Below the pieces are notes generated by a model that searched no databases, was not told where the DNA came from, and worked only from the letters and a program-made list of their open reading frames with translations. A program made the translations under genes and the position numbers. Of a stretch of 64,000 bases of DNA, positions 42,543 to 55,318 are shown piece after piece (position 1 is the first letter of the stretch; the number at the start of each line of letters is the position of its first letter). The stretch is from contig OX421965.1 of the NCBI GenBank assembly GCA_949128115.1, forward strand, positions 47,855,257 to 47,919,256, read 5' to 3'. Origin of the DNA: Anaspis maculata. Taxonomy: Eukaryota; Arthropoda; Insecta; Coleoptera; Scraptiidae.

Positions 42543-42976
42543 AGACCTTGTTATGTTGACTTTATGATGTTAATTTGCTTACCCGGTTGCACCAAAGAAT
42601 TTAATCATGAAATAGCTGATTGGGGATTTTCTCTAGTGAATTCTAGGTCAATGCCGGTTTATTGACCATAGAAAATGCATATACAAGCAGTTGTGGACTA
42701 AGCATTTTCCCATAATTTTTGGTAAAACTGCTTTTTTCATAAGACACTACGCTAGAATCCAACAAGGGAAATGCTCAATCAACTATTTCATGATTGAATT
42801 TTGTTATGCAACCGGGATTTAGTCGAATTTCTTATTAATGCGAGTTTGAAACCTTGATTGCTTCTTGTTTTCGCAATTTCATACCTTGCTTTGTGAAAAT
42901 CTGACCTTCTGTTCATAAAAAGATATCTACACATGATTTAATTTGATCAAGCGAACTTGAACGGTATACTCGTATA

Positions 42977-44509
42977 CAGGTGTCCCGTTTTTCAACGCTC
43001 ACTATGGGTATCTCGGAAACGGTAAGAGATACAAAGTCGGTTGAATTACAAAAAAAAAATGCGCAATTTTATGACTATCTCAAAAATGTCAAGATATCCA
43101 AGATATCTTTGGTCATTTCTGAAATATCCCCAAAAAACTGAAAAATGCCGAAATCGAAAATTTCAAATCACTTCTTTATTATGACAGCTATCAATTTGAA
43201 ATTTGGTATTCTGACATTTTTTAAGGTCCTTGATCGACTGACGGTCATAATTTTTTCCTACGCCTACTAGTTCTTGAGGTATGACAGTTAACTCCATTTT
43301 TTCTTATGGACACCATATTATTTATCCACCCTATGAAACTCAGCTTTTCTTTCTCTTTACAAAAATATAAAACACTTGTAGCATTCATGTCAAAATAACC
43401 TATAAAAATTGGAAAAACCATTTCTGAGGCGAAAAATCTAGTCACCGGTTCGGTTGCCATGCTCTCGTGATATAATAACATGGCATTCGGTTGCCATGGT
43501 CGATTGATTCTGGAAAAAGTTGGGGGTCATTCCGTTTTTATGTATTTGATAATGATAGTAAATAAAAATAAAACAAATACAAAACCAAGTATAACACAAA
43601 ATAACATAGCAATGGCAATAAACATTTATAATTCACAATTACTCGAATTGGAGTCCATTTTGCTCTGTGCAGAGTTGTGTGCCTTTTAGCCATATTTTCA
43701 ACGGCTACGCTGATATTGTGCGGGTTAATTGGTTGAAACGCAATACGCATCATCAACTCCTTGCTTCCAGCTCTTGGTTGCTTTGGGATGTTCTGTCATG
43801 AACCATAAATTCGATCTTGAAGCGTTTCTCGCAGATAGACTCCATTTCGAGTAATTGTAAATTATAAATGTTGTTGCTATTGCGATGTTATTTTGTGTTA
43901 TACTTGGTTTTGTATTTGTTTGATTTTTATTTATTATCATTATCAAATACATAAAAGCGGAATGTAACCCAACTTTTTCCAAAATCAACCGACCATGGCA
44001 ACCAAATGCCATTGTTATTATGTCACGAGAGCATGGCACCGAACCGGTAACTAGATTTTTTCGCCACAGAAAGTGTTTTTCTAATTTTTATAGGTTATTT
44101 GTACAAAAATGCTACAAGTGTTTTATATCTTTGTGAATAGAAAGAAAAGGTGAGTATTATGGGGTGGAGAAATAATATGGTGTCCATAAGAAAAAACAAA
44201 GTTAACTGTCATATCTGAAAAACTAGTAGGCGTAGGAAAAAATTATGAACGTCAGTCGATCAAGGACCTTCAAAAATGTCAGAATACCAAATTTCAAATT
44301 GATAGCTGTCATAATAAAGAAGTGATTTGAAATTTTCGAATTTGGCATTTTTCAGTTTTTTTGGGATATTTCAGAAATGACGAAAGATATCTTGGATATC
44401 TTGACATATTTGAGATAAAATTGCGCAACTTTTTTGTAATTGACCCGACTTTGTATCTCTCACCGTTTCCGAGATACCCATAGTGAGCGTTGAAAAACGG
44501 GACACCCTG
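42977..44509. mobile_element. TA-flanked foldback element, TIR CAGGGTGTCCCGTTTTTCAA
   Basis: 1533 bp. The left end reads CAGGTGTCCCGTTTTTCAAC and the right end the complement of CAGGGTGTCCCGTTTTTCAA. TA at 42975-42976 and 44510-44511. Arms of more than 700 bp pair to a turn near 43745. Each arm holds a GGTTGCCATGG or complementary block near 43488 and 43993. It lies upstream of ELOVL-C. Confidence 0.85.
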
Positions 44510-44511
44510 TA

Positions 44512-45177
44512 TAGGTACAGGGTGTTTTATCTTCCACGGCAATCGCCAGTGGCGTAACTAGGTACTTGAGTTGACGCCGAAGTGCATAAAATATCGGATG
44601 CGCCGCAGTTGAAATGTTCGCGGATAATAATAATGTTGACTATATAACGCATAGGTAACTAGACTATGTTCCAGCCAATGAGATGCACGGATTGGGGGTA
44701 CCAAGAGGATATCACAGCGATGATGAATAACAATTGAATTTATCACCGATTTCGGCTTGTTTACCCCCTGTCAGATAGATTTCAGTTTGAGGTTAACTTT
44801 TATTTTGAATGTAAACTGTTCAAAATACATGAAAAATACTAATGAGATACGAATGAAAGAGTTTAAAACTTACCCCAAAAGAGAGTTCTTGTACAAAATA
44901 TATACAGATACAGCATTCGTCTGTCGTGTTGATGTAGACACAGGCATTCAGATCAGAGAAATGTCACATTGGGTGGATTTACACGGGATCTGCTCGTAAC
45001 ATGGAAAATCATGTCCATGCAATACGCTTTACTAACGATGGACGAATCTTTGAATTGCTATTTTGCTATTCTACATATAGACACTAAATAGGTGAACCTT
45101 AGATTTGCTTTGAAATGTCTGATGTAAGTATACAATTCAATTTTTTCAATTTGTTATATAGTCTTGCTAAATTGAAC
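44512..45177. other. Transposon debris; no gene recognised
   Basis: TACAGGGTGTTTTATC at 44516 and CAGTGGCGTAACTAGG at about 44549 look like ends of a TA-type and a hAT-type element, but I found no matching second ends. Confidence 0.4.
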
Positions 45178-45318
45178 TCGTGGTATGATTATTATTCGAT
45201 GATATTTTCTCATGGAATCGATGCTGCACATTCAACTCCTGCTACCGCAGTGCTCCACAGTCGTTGAATCTGCAGGCACGATTCCATTCGAAATTATCAT
45301 CGATGATAATCATACCAC
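45178..45318. mobile_element. Small inverted-repeat element, 141 bp
   Basis: GTGGTATGATTATTATTCGA at the left pairs with TCGATGATAATCATACCAC at the right, with an inner 'GGAATCG'/'CGATTCC' pair. Probably a MITE. Confidence 0.65.
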
Positions 45319-48300
45319 TTGTTATATTATTACTGACTATATCACACATCGCCCTTGATTAATAGACCTATATAAGGATGATATTCACTTATCTAAATCC
45401 CACTGTCAATAGCAACGGGATAAAATGGATGGACAACAAAATCAAAATCTTTGGACTTCTTTTTTGTAATAATCACCAAAATATCACTTGTGCTCGAAAT
45501 TTTCCCAGATAATTTAGGCCAGGCGTTTCCTTCGGGCTGGCTCTCCCTAGATAAATGCCCTCGTCCCACGGAGTCGGCAATTTATCGCTTCAACCAGCAC
45601 TCGCGATGGCCTGTCCAAAATTATCGTGAAAACTACTACCTTAATTGCATAACTAAGTAGATACTAATGAAAACACCCTGAAACAAGAATGTATCCTGTT
45701 GTTTTTGTGTTTTTTTTTTACTTTATTGCGCTTGACTGTTTTTTTTTAATCTAAAAAAAGTAGTTTGGAGGATGGGAGACTAAACATATAACTAGATGGG
45801 GGCCCACCTTCCTGAATAGTGTGCCTTCTTGTGCCCACCCGTTCAAGAAATGCTGACGCCGTCGCTGTGCGTTTCTTGTTCTTGATTGCTAATCTGTTCT
45901 GTGGATGTCTTTAATTGGCATCCAAGCGGGTCGTCTAAAAGGAATGTTTCGAAAGCTTTTATGTTTTTTTCCTGGTGTTGGCGTTTTAGATTGATGACTT
46001 TTCTTCAAGGAAATACTCGAGGAAATACTCTAATCCATTGTGAGTCTTCCAAAATCAAATAAACTCTGCAGTTGAAGCTCTTTGCTTTTTCCTGTCTGGC
46101 GCTACGAATTTTAAATTTTTTTCCTGGCCGCTACTATCCGGAACGGCCGCCCAATCCAGGTTTTCAGAGGATTACCCGCGTTTGATGCAGGACTCTATCC
46201 AGACGTTTTCCCCGCTCGGGGATCGAATTTTTCCGAAAAATTCCAACTGATATCGGAAGTGAATAATTGTATTGTGTAGGCTAATTTTCAAATGCGACCA
46301 ATCCGGGTTTTTGGCGGTGATATTTTAAAATAAAACTTGCGCATGCCGTGAATTTAAAATGCAGTGCAAATTTTGGCCTGCGGTAAGCTCCGCGGAAGCT
46401 ATTTTGGGGCAGACTTTGCTGCGGGCGAGGCTGCGGGTCATAGTTGGAGAAGAGATTGGAACTATTTTCAGAAAAATTTTTGAACGGATGTCGAGAAAGT
46501 ATTAATTGCTCCTTTGAAAAATTGCAGATTTCTAACTTTAAATCCCGTGAACAGATTTCCACCAATTTGTTTTAAACAAGAAGACACTGGTACTTGAAAA
46601 TTTCACGAAAATCTCTCTCAAGATTTTCCAAATTTTCCGAGAGTTTTCCACTTGAGAATGCAAAACTTGCCCGGCTTGTCGAGAGCGGACTCAAATGATG
46701 GAGCTCAAAATGAAGCCTCAATTGACGATTTTTAAAATGAGAGTACCTACCTATTTGTGAAAATCCCTGAGGTTTCTCCGATTTTTTTACAAATTATTTG
46801 TTCAGTTATATGGATGATGCTTTGTTCCAAATATCCTCTCAAATTTCAACCTCTCCCGAAGAGACGTTACAAAAAATACATCGGTTTCTTGCTACTGGTC
46901 AGGAAAGTTTTGGGGTGACACGAGGGTTGACACAACAGGGTTAGGTAATCTGAAATATTTCAATGATCGTTAGAGCATTTAAAAACAATAAGAGCAAACC
47001 CAAAAGCCATATATCACAAATGCACATTAACGGAATTCAGCCCGTCAAAGTTGAAGACAAAGAACTGGAAACTCTCCACAGAAAGATAGTTGTCAAATGT
47101 GTTCGAAGTTCGGATGCTGAGGTGCTGAGGATGAGAAAATGAATTTTGAAAATCAATCACAGTTTGTTTTTGTCGTGTTACTATGTTACTGATTCAAAAT
47201 AAAATATGATGAAGAAGAATTCCGTGGAGTTGGTGTTTTTGAAATTTAAAATTCAAATATCTTCGGAACCTCTGATCTAATGAAATTTTATCAAATAAAT
47301 TTCTGTTCCTAAATCCAATGAGGATATCAAAAAAACTGATGACTCCCCAACAAAATCCAATGGCGTCGAAAATACGAAGATACCCCCCCCCCTCCTTAAA
47401 TTTACACCATTTGGCCTTTCGTTGCGAATTTTCATCAGTTTCATCAGAGTGCGCCACAGCGAGGCCACAGCTACTGCGTTACACTATGTACGATCAGACC
47501 AGCTGCGGATTGGAGTCGAGAGATAACTGAGAGAAGTCGCCAATGATTCAATTTCCACAACAAGGTACAAGGTGACACGAAGGCTAACAAAACAATTTTA
47601 ATGTGGTCTATTCGTTGAGCTTATTCGATGAACTGACTGCACAATGCACATTGTGATTCGGCAGGTTAGAGGGTATAGGCCGAGCAGTTTGGTCATTGGG
47701 TGGTATTCGAAGATGAGCCCGCCTTGATCCACTCGTAATCTATCACCGACGAGTCCTGCCTTCTTCTAGGATGAGTGCTGGCCTTCTTAGGCAGAGAATA
47801 ACCCTCGGAGATCGATGCTTGGGATCAATGAGCGTCGTCAGCCTCCGAGTGTGGTCACCCTCTGTCGACGCCTGTGGCCTCGGAAAGCGGAATTCCGAGA
47901 TCTAATGGGTTGAGGCTAGAACTCAGACGGAGCTTTTGTGCGTTTACTCTGACTTTGAATTGAACTGAATTACTCTGAGTTACAATTTACGCCTCGCTAT
48001 TATTTTAGGTATCTTTCACAGAAAAAGTATTTGAGCCCTTGGGTTCTCTAGGTGATGATTACCTAGAATGTGTTGGTGTTGTGGTGAATTTTGAATTTTG
48101 AACCCCGGAAAATCTTACAATAATTGGAATTAAATAAAATCGCTCTTGTTCAGATCAGGGTTCCGCACGTATTATTGTTAATAATAGATAATCAGATTGA
48201 GATAACAACCCCCGCTGGACACTTGACGACGCGACTATTCAAGGAATTTGTTCCTATAATGAATTGTGCAGAGCTGAGGGGCAGAATCAAAAAGATCTTT

Positions 48301-49049
48301 ACATGAGAGTCTGGTACATGGTGTTCACGTATAAAATATACCCCTCTTCTGGCGACTTGCTCTTGAACATAATTTCAAAAAATGGAAAACGATTCTTATA
48401 TATGCCGATCAGCATATAGCTTATCTATATAGCATAGCAAGCTATATAGCATATAGCTTTTAAATTCAGCACTAGAACGGTAATTTTCGTACGTCAAGTT
48501 GGCAATTCTACGATAATTAGGGATGCTCAAGTTTGTGATGTTGGATCATTTTTTCCCTAGATGACCTTGAATTTATATTGTCAATCGTGTACAGCGCTGT
48601 TGCAAGATTGTTTGAACGTTCAAGACGTCTTGATTTTGGTGGACATTTGCCAGTTCAAAATTTAAATGGGCGACTGACTGGTGGAATGTTTTTTCAAATT
48701 AAATTATAAATTATGTACCTTGAATGAGGAAACTGTTCTAATTTATGGTCAAAAATGAGGGCCAATAGCTAATTAACCGGTGCCCTTCAAATTAATCACT
48801 AGGCGATAGATTTTACAAGCCCTCAAAGGTAATAATCGAAAAATTTTACAATTTTTCCAAAATTATTGCTGTACCTCTACTAAGGATACAATATTGGTGA
48901 CAACGTAAATCAACTTATATAGTGCAACAGTACCTAGTACTACTATGAAGGTACTTGAGATACATTGATACATACTATAACTAAATACAACATAAGGTCT
49001 AAAAGAAAACCACAGAGAAACTGCTTGACGTAGCTTAATGCGAAAAAGT
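45319..49049. other. 3.7 kb without a recognised gene
   Basis: Only short frames. A frame around 46800-46930 (+) reads YMDDALFQISSQISTSPEE, reminiscent of an RT YxDD block but too short and isolated to call. A GC-richer segment (47570-48010) looks like retroelement sequence but has no domain I can name. A diverged CACCCC/TTCACG end of the 16675-17405 MITE family lies near 48320-48345. Confidence 0.4.
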
Positions 49050-49900
49050 TTGCAGATATCAGCGAGGCTGATCAGTGGCCATCTTAGAAAACAGGGTAGA
49101 GTAGATGCAGCAAGTGGGCGAGTGCCAAGTTGACGATGGAGATGTTGAGGAACTACAGGTCTAGCTCAGATGCAGTTTTTGATAGCCATTGTCCGCGGAT
49201 ACCTACTCCGCGACGATGTGGTTCATGGTCCGGCTCTCAGTTTCACACTTGGAACTCTGATCTTCTACATATTCTCACTGATAAAACTGAAATCTGCATT
49301 TTCCCAGTTCGTTTTCTATTGAATCCATACTTTCCTTGGAAGGGAGAAGCTCTTCAGATCCTCTACAATCGCTCTGTTCTTGACTGTAGCTTCAGTGTCC
49401 CATATTTTGTTCCAGTGTCTTTTTACCTCGAAATCTGCAGTATGGATTTTTGGCTGCGATGTTTAAAATCGGCAGCCAAAAAGTCTAGGTAGATTTGACA
49501 ACTCCAGCGAAGATCCGCATTGCTTGGTTAAGAATGGGTCAATGATGTGTGTCTGCTATTCATCCAAACAGGAGCGCAGTGCAGTATTTCGCTGTCGACT
49601 AGACCAAGACAATGGTGAATATCTGAAGAGTAGTGGCGTCGATACCCCATGTAGTTCTCGCAAGTCTCTGAACCAGGTTCATTCGTGTCTTCGTCTTGGC
49701 AGTGAGTCTATTCAAGTTGAGCTTGAAGGATAATGTTTGGTCGAAGGTCCCACCGAGGTACTCGGAGTGGGACTGTGCTGCAGATGAAGTCCGGCCATCA
49801 AAGCTGACATTGAGGTGACGAACTGCTTCTCTGTTGTTCAGATGTATTGCTCTAGTCTCTATCTCCCTCGAGTTCAGATTTAATACTCAAACTCATTTCT
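49050..49900 (-). pseudogene. 3' part of a decayed non-LTR retrotransposon RT protein
   Basis: On the minus strand from about 49890: RAIHLNNREAVRHLNVSFDG, then SHSEYLGGTFDQTLSFK, RMNLVQRLARTTWGIDATTL and, after a stop, STAKYCTALLFG and QAMRIFAG. Farther on (about 49280-49220) SKCETESRTMNHIVAE corresponds to the C-terminal cysteine/TMNHIV region of this retrotransposon class. Stops and frameshifts are frequent. This covers the C-terminal domain after the RT core; the core itself is absent. It differs in family from the copies at 30545-31915 and 62616-63598. Confidence 0.75.
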
Positions 49901-50749
49901 GAAAGATGACAAAACTCTGTTGAAAAATCGTAATACATATTTATATTGTGGAGAAATATCATAGTGAAAAATAACAAAATGGGCAGGTTTTCATTCTGTA
50001 AATAAAATTGTACCCAACAAGGAATTTTGAAACATATGTTATGAATTTCTTTGTCGATAGGTACCTATGTGCAGTAAAAATGCACAATTGACACTATACG
50101 CAGTGGTCATTCAAAATGCTACCCTGTTCAACAGCCTGAGCACTGCCTGAGGTATAATAAAATACTTGTGTGGGAAGACCGCGGGGCTCGCCGCGGTGAT
50201 TAATTTCGATTATGACAGACATTGATGAAGGTGGAGGACAAAATTTAAGTAAATAACTTCAAGTACCTGATTACTCGATAGGTCCATAACCCTTGGAATT
50301 GAGTTTGGGACTCTTCTACTTCTTGTGTTGTTCTGCTTGTGTAAGACATCAATGAAATTCAATAACGCAGTTTGTTCACGGCAAAAATTCTCGAATGGAA
50401 TTCGGCAGCAAGTACCAAAATTCTCTGGGAACTCTGAAGTCTTGATTATGCATCACTTTGGTTTGGATGGTCCTATGAAATTGAGTATTATTGCCAAATG
50501 TAGTGGGTATCTTTCCACTATCCACTTTGTCTCACCTGAGTGCAAAGCTAGCAAATTTTCAACCTTCAAGATTCTCAGTCTTCTTGAAGTTCTCTTCTAA
50601 ATTTCCAATGCTAACAGTAGCAATTGATAGCTCATTAATCATCTTTATATTGTGCATATTAAATGAGCCTGCAATGTCCCTTACTGCAGGTTCTCACTCT
50701 TGGTCCAAAGAGCAATATTAAAATTGACTCGGGCAATGTAGGTTCAGGA
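49901..50749. other. No gene recognised
   Basis: Overlapping 76-91 codon plus-strand frames at 50325-50721 have no recognisable domain. Confidence 0.4.
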
Positions 50750-51452
50750 TGATTCATGAGTTACCTTATGTAGATCAATGGCAGATAAGGACTTCGAGGT
50801 GAGTCAAAATTCACAAACTTTTTTTTTTTTTTTTTTTTTGTCCACTGGATTGATACTTTGATAAGCAATATATTTCTTAAATGGTTATGATATTTTGTTG
50901 CAGTTTACCAGAAATATTTCTGTTGGAACTTGTCAAGAAGTTATATTGGGGAAATCAAAATCTAGGGCCAGGTTCGAAAAAAATGCACCCTGTGTGATTT
51001 GTCCAAAAAGTTCATTTTTAGTTTTGACAAAAAAATACAAGGTGAAACTTTGGATCAAGTTTTCAATTTTGGCCGGTCATATTCTACTCACTGTTGGACT
51101 GAATTCGTTCAAATTAATTTCATGGCTTGTCTCTATTAGCAGAAGGGCTGGCCTAAGAAGCAAAAATTACAGAAGCCTACTTTTTTCAAGAAAAAATCGA
51201 GCCACATCGCGGGTCAACCACAAACTTTGCCTCGATTTGGTTCGAATCCGATAACAGTATTGCAGAAAATCGGCCAGAAAATGTAAATTCTGACCAAATA
51301 ACACAGAGGGATACATTTTTTTCCGAATCTGAGGACCTGGATTCTGATTTACCCAATAATTCTTGACAAGTTTTAACAGAGGAATATTGCTGGTAGATTT
51401 GAGCAAAATTGAAGTCCTCTATCTGCCATTGGTCTATACAACGGTAATGAAT
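50750..51452. mobile_element. Diverged inverted-repeat element, ~700 bp
   Basis: 'AGATCAATGGCAGATAAGGACTTC' at the left pairs with its complement at the right (CCATTGGTCT region, about 51405-51440), and pairing continues through 'ACTTGTCAAGAA' over about 200 bp per arm. A T-run (50819-50839) interrupts the left arm. No coding sequence. Confidence 0.6.
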
Positions 51453-52313
51453 CACCCTATAGCATGAAGACCTCAGGTAATAATAAGCGCCGCAACAGCG
51501 TCTTTTTCTGGTGGTGATTCAGGCATGGCCCCAAGCCGTTGGTAATTTGTGGAAATTCCTTGGAATCTCGTGGTTATCCATTTAATTTGAAGCAATCGTA
51601 TCCAGTGAAAACCCTTCGGTAATCCATGGAAATTTGGAAATACGTGACAATCCGTTGAACGTTCTGATGTCCCAGTAATTCACCCGAGGATTCACCCCTC
51701 ATCGGTCCTCTGCATCTGACGACAGCTTTGAATAAGAGAAATTAGCATGCACCTAAGTACTCAGAATTGCTACTGTACAAGAGTGTTGCTCGTACTTACC
51801 TTATAAATATACAGGCAGAACCATGGATGGCGATGGCAGAACGGAGGGCACATCACTTCACACACATTTGTTGTGCAGTTGAGTTATAGAGAAGTGACGT
51901 GAAATTTTCCCAGGAATATAAACAACTAAGACACTCTTCTGACATCATGACATAACAACGGTCAAGGCAACAGGGCAGCGGATATGATGCAAGGAGACGC
52001 CAGAATTGACATTTCTTGTCAAAATTTTATAACCTCTCTGAGCTTCGCCCGTTTTCGCGCAACTTGGTCTATGAGAGTCCGTTACACTCTAGGCAACATG
52101 GTCAACCGTGTTTTTAATTCTACTGAATTTAAAACGTGATCGTCATATACCTACAATTTTTTCTGTAGGCTTCGAATCTGTCCACAAATAATGTCTGTGG
52201 TATATCGTAACATCGCAAATCTTACTCAAATAGTAGAGCCTGCACTCCATTATCGGAATCGGTTCCCCTTTCCATCCTAAATTATGATTTGTAACTTGAT
52301 AAAATTTTGAAGA
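51453..52313. other. No gene recognised
   Basis: Nothing convincing on either strand. Confidence 0.4.
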
Positions 52314-52645
52314 ATAGGGTGATTGCATGAAATTTGTCCACCTGATCACCGGCAGGAAGCACAAGGATCTAGTTATGTTTTGACGTTTGTTAGGGAATTG
52401 GATTGGGGCCATAGACAAGGATTGGGGCACATAACAGGTGTAAGGCATTGTTAGAATGATTAGAAACCTTGACCTCGATCTCGTAAGCGCCGAACAAACC
52501 AGTATGTAAACATAACACGTAAAAATGACAGTATTTAGTGAGGTTAGTCCGGTTGACGTTGACTCCGCATGGATGAAACTTGACAGATGACAATGACACT
52601 ATTGACATTTTGCCATAAACTCCCTCTACATGCAATCACCCTATA
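52314..52645. mobile_element. Short element with TIR TAGGGTGATTGCATG
   Basis: The 15-bp end TAGGGTGATTGCATG at the left faces its exact reverse complement at the right, just before 52645. The interior is not self-complementary. TA forms part of each end, as in TA-targeting families. Confidence 0.6.
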
Positions 52646-52821
52646 ACGAAAAATGTTTTTCTTCGAAAGTAACTCAGTGTTTTTTTTCATCATTTTGGGT
52701 TAGGTATTAACCTTGATCATAGCTTGAAAATTTCCACTCAACTTGACTTCACGAATTCAAACTTTTTTTAGCCTAGGTATTAGCAAAGAGCAGAATTGGG
52801 GAGTTCCAAAATTGTACAGTG

Positions 52822-52960
52822 ATTGCAGACCAGACTACTTGAAAGTCAAGACGAGACGAGTCTTGGTAGGCTCGAAACCAGACCAGCTTCCAGTTTCGTT
52901 TCGTGATCTATAGACAAGACGAGACAACCCAGAGTCTCGTTTTGTCTCGTCTGTCGCCAT
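52822..52960. repeat. GAGACGAGAC-type fragment downstream of ELOVL-D
   Basis: Contains 'gtgatctatagacaagacgagacaacccagagtctcgttttgtctcgtc' type sequence in the same relative place as 40250-40395 downstream of ELOVL-C. The GAGACGAGAC words recall the subterminal repeats of the hAT element 37422-39029. Confidence 0.5.
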
Positions 52961-53075
52961 CATACCAACCGTCCGTTGAATGAATAACAAGAACCTACGT
53001 TACGCAGTTGTTATTTTAAAAACCTATATATTTGCCTAGAATAGATAATTAAATAATAAGATCACAGACTTTTTT

Positions 53076-54078
53076 TCAGCTCTCCTTCATCTTTTCCTCG
53101 GAAATGTCTTTGAGTTGTTTCTCTGCCATTTTTTTCGGTGATTTGATGTACGTTTTGATGTAAAAATCCCCAAACATCAGGAACAGAAACGAGTTCTGCG
53201 GAACGCAGAGGTACGAAATTATCTTTGGATAGCTGCAGCTGGGCTTGAATAACAGCTGACCATACGTGATGATGTTGAACAAAAATTGAGCCTATATGTG
53301 AGAAACTGTATGATAAAATTATTGTAAAACGGGTATCTTGTACGAACCAGTTGGACTTGAGTGATGTGCTTTTTCCACCAAATGCTTTCCTTGTACTGTG
53401 GCTTCCATATAGTCAAAAAGTAGTAGAAATACATTATAGCATGAACGTAGCAGTTGCAGACTCCTAGGTACAAGCTTTGGCCACCTCCCCAGAACATGAC
53501 TCCACACCACGGTATGAAGATCATGACGCAGTGATGGTAAGTGTGCAGAAACGAAACTTGATTCTGCTTTTTTCTCATTATAAAGAATATGGTGTCGACA
53601 AGATCTATTACTTTCACAATAAAGTACAGATATGTTCCATACAGAATCAGCATCAATTTAGGAGTTGTTGAATAATCCACAGGGGTGCAGCTCCAATTCA
53701 TCTCCAGACAAAATATTGTTCCCTAGAATGAAATTTATTAAAAGGTGTCTTCTCTGTATGTAATTACATACAACAATGGCCAGAAAAAGGTTAACAGCCA
53801 CTTGCAATAGATTGTAAACAATCAATAATTTGTCCAAATTGAATGCTTTGCGGTTTTTCATCAATTTTGGTCCTAGATCGTATACTATGTACAAATACGT
53901 TGAAATGATTGCCAAGGGACTTAAGAGACCCCCCGTGAACGGTAAATGTTTGACCCTGGGATCTGGAATTCAGTTATAAGCACATCTTTAACATGGCATC
54001 TGATCAGAAATAAATACCTGCATAGTCGTTGAACACCGTAAAGTACCCACGGTACAGTTCCTTAAGTATCAGCGCCAT
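53076..54078 (-). CDS. ELOVL-D, very-long-chain fatty acid elongase (4 exons)
   Basis: ER fatty-acid elongase. Exons in coding order: 54018-54078, 53772-53962, 53348-53722 and 53076-53291, giving 280 aa. HTYHH at residues 144-148; KVIDLVDTIFFIMRKK before it; NCYVHAIMYFYYFL after it; TQVQLAQ across the last junction. The C-terminus ends KMKES, a KxKxx ER-retrieval signal. The start MALILKELYRGYF and the 5' flank match ELOVL-C closely; the two are clearly tandem duplicates, with the 3' flank also shared. The last intron (53292-53347, 56 nt) starts GTTCGT. A TATA box lies about 80 bp upstream of the start. No disabling change is visible in any exon. Confidence 0.92.
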
Positions 54079-54154
54079 GTTGTCAACACCATGCGCTCAC
54101 CTGCAAATAACTAGCCAGTTTTCGAATAGCAGCTCTTTTAATTGAATCGGTAAC

Positions 54155-54162
54155 CTTTTATA
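54155..54162 (-). promoter_or_regulatory. TATA box of ELOVL-D
   Basis: The minus strand reads AATATAAAAGG here, about 77 bp upstream of the ATG. The surrounding flank is conserved with ELOVL-C. Confidence 0.5.
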
Positions 54163-54445
54163 TTTGGCGCTTATTTGCGCAGTTGAATTTCTAATTAATG
54201 TGTCCAAAAACTTGAATGATGTTCGTTTTCGTAATTCTGTACCTTGCTTCGTTATATCATTACACCAACCTATTTGGACAGGTCAAGGGTAAAATCTTGT
54301 CTGTTGTATTCCAACAACAATTAGGTTGTTGATTTGCATACACTTGCATACTTATTCAAATCTCATTGACCACAATTTTGGATACGAGTACTTGACTATA
54401 ACCAGATGTCTAAACCATGAATTGATTAATATTGTCGCGACTGAA

Positions 54446-54888
54446 TATGTACAGGATGCTCACGACAGAATTTACCTTTCCTCCTTCAAGAGATTCTTCT
54501 TCGAGACATTTGAAGAAACTGCAATTGGGGAAGAAGTTCATTATCAAGTACTCTTGCAGTATTTTTTTTTTTGAAAATGTTGAAAAATGAGAATATCCTA
54601 GAGTCCTAGAGCACCACGTTTGTATTTTGAATACACAATGGAGAATACGTGGTGCTGACTCTAGAATATTTTAGTTTTTGAATATTTCCAATAAAAACTA
54701 GAATGTTTCACTCAACGATTTTGCCGAGGGACTTGAAATCGGTCCGCTAAACCTAAAATCTTTGAGTGAGTGGGTACCGTATACAGGGTGGTGAGTTGTA
54801 CCTAATTTTTTATTTTCGAATGGGATACCCTATATTTTATTGGGTCATTCGATGGAACCTTTTCCTTCTGATGACAAATACAGGTGTT
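54446..54888. repeat. Truncated, diverged copy of the 16675-17405 MITE
   Basis: It starts CAGGATGCTCACGACAGAATT and later shows 'GTATACAGGGTGGTGAGTTGT' followed by 'CCCTATATTTTATT...GATGGA', the internal landmarks of copies 1 and 2 in order. A small hairpin (about 54584-54672, 'AGCACCACGT' facing 'ACGTGGTGCT') interrupts it. The right half is missing. Confidence 0.65.
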
Positions 54889-55318
54889 CCATAAGTACTT
54901 TGAAAGATTTTAGAGGCTGATTGGAACCGAATCCAGCAGAAAGTAACACAAGGAAAGAATCGAACTTAGTCTGCAGCGAGGTCCGCAGTTGAAGATTTTT
55001 ACCGAAATTATTCGAGAACAAACTTTATTAATGTAGAATTGGTCCATCTGTGGCTTTGTCAGTATAAATTTAAAGTTGTTCCAGTCACACCACGTATTTG
55101 TTGTTTTGTAAAAAAGGTTTAATTGACAATTGTTTCGAGGAAGACCCTCATCATCAGAAACTGTTAAATAAAGATAATATCAGATACAGAAATAAGAAAG
55201 AACGATGGTACAGGCTTACCTATTTAAAAAAGTGTATAAATTGTTTGTTTGTAGAAGATTTTTGATAAAAATTGGCAGTAAATTGACAGTAAATAAAAAG
55301 ATGGCATGAGAACCTGTA

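Noticed and set aside
44549..44580. hAT-like end CAGTGGCGTAACTAGG
   Set aside because: No second terminal repeat or 8-bp duplication could be found, so an element cannot be delimited.
46780..46935. Plus-strand stretch YMDDALFQISSQISTSPEE resembling an RT catalytic block
   Set aside because: It is short and isolated, with no other RT motif before or after it, so chance is likely.
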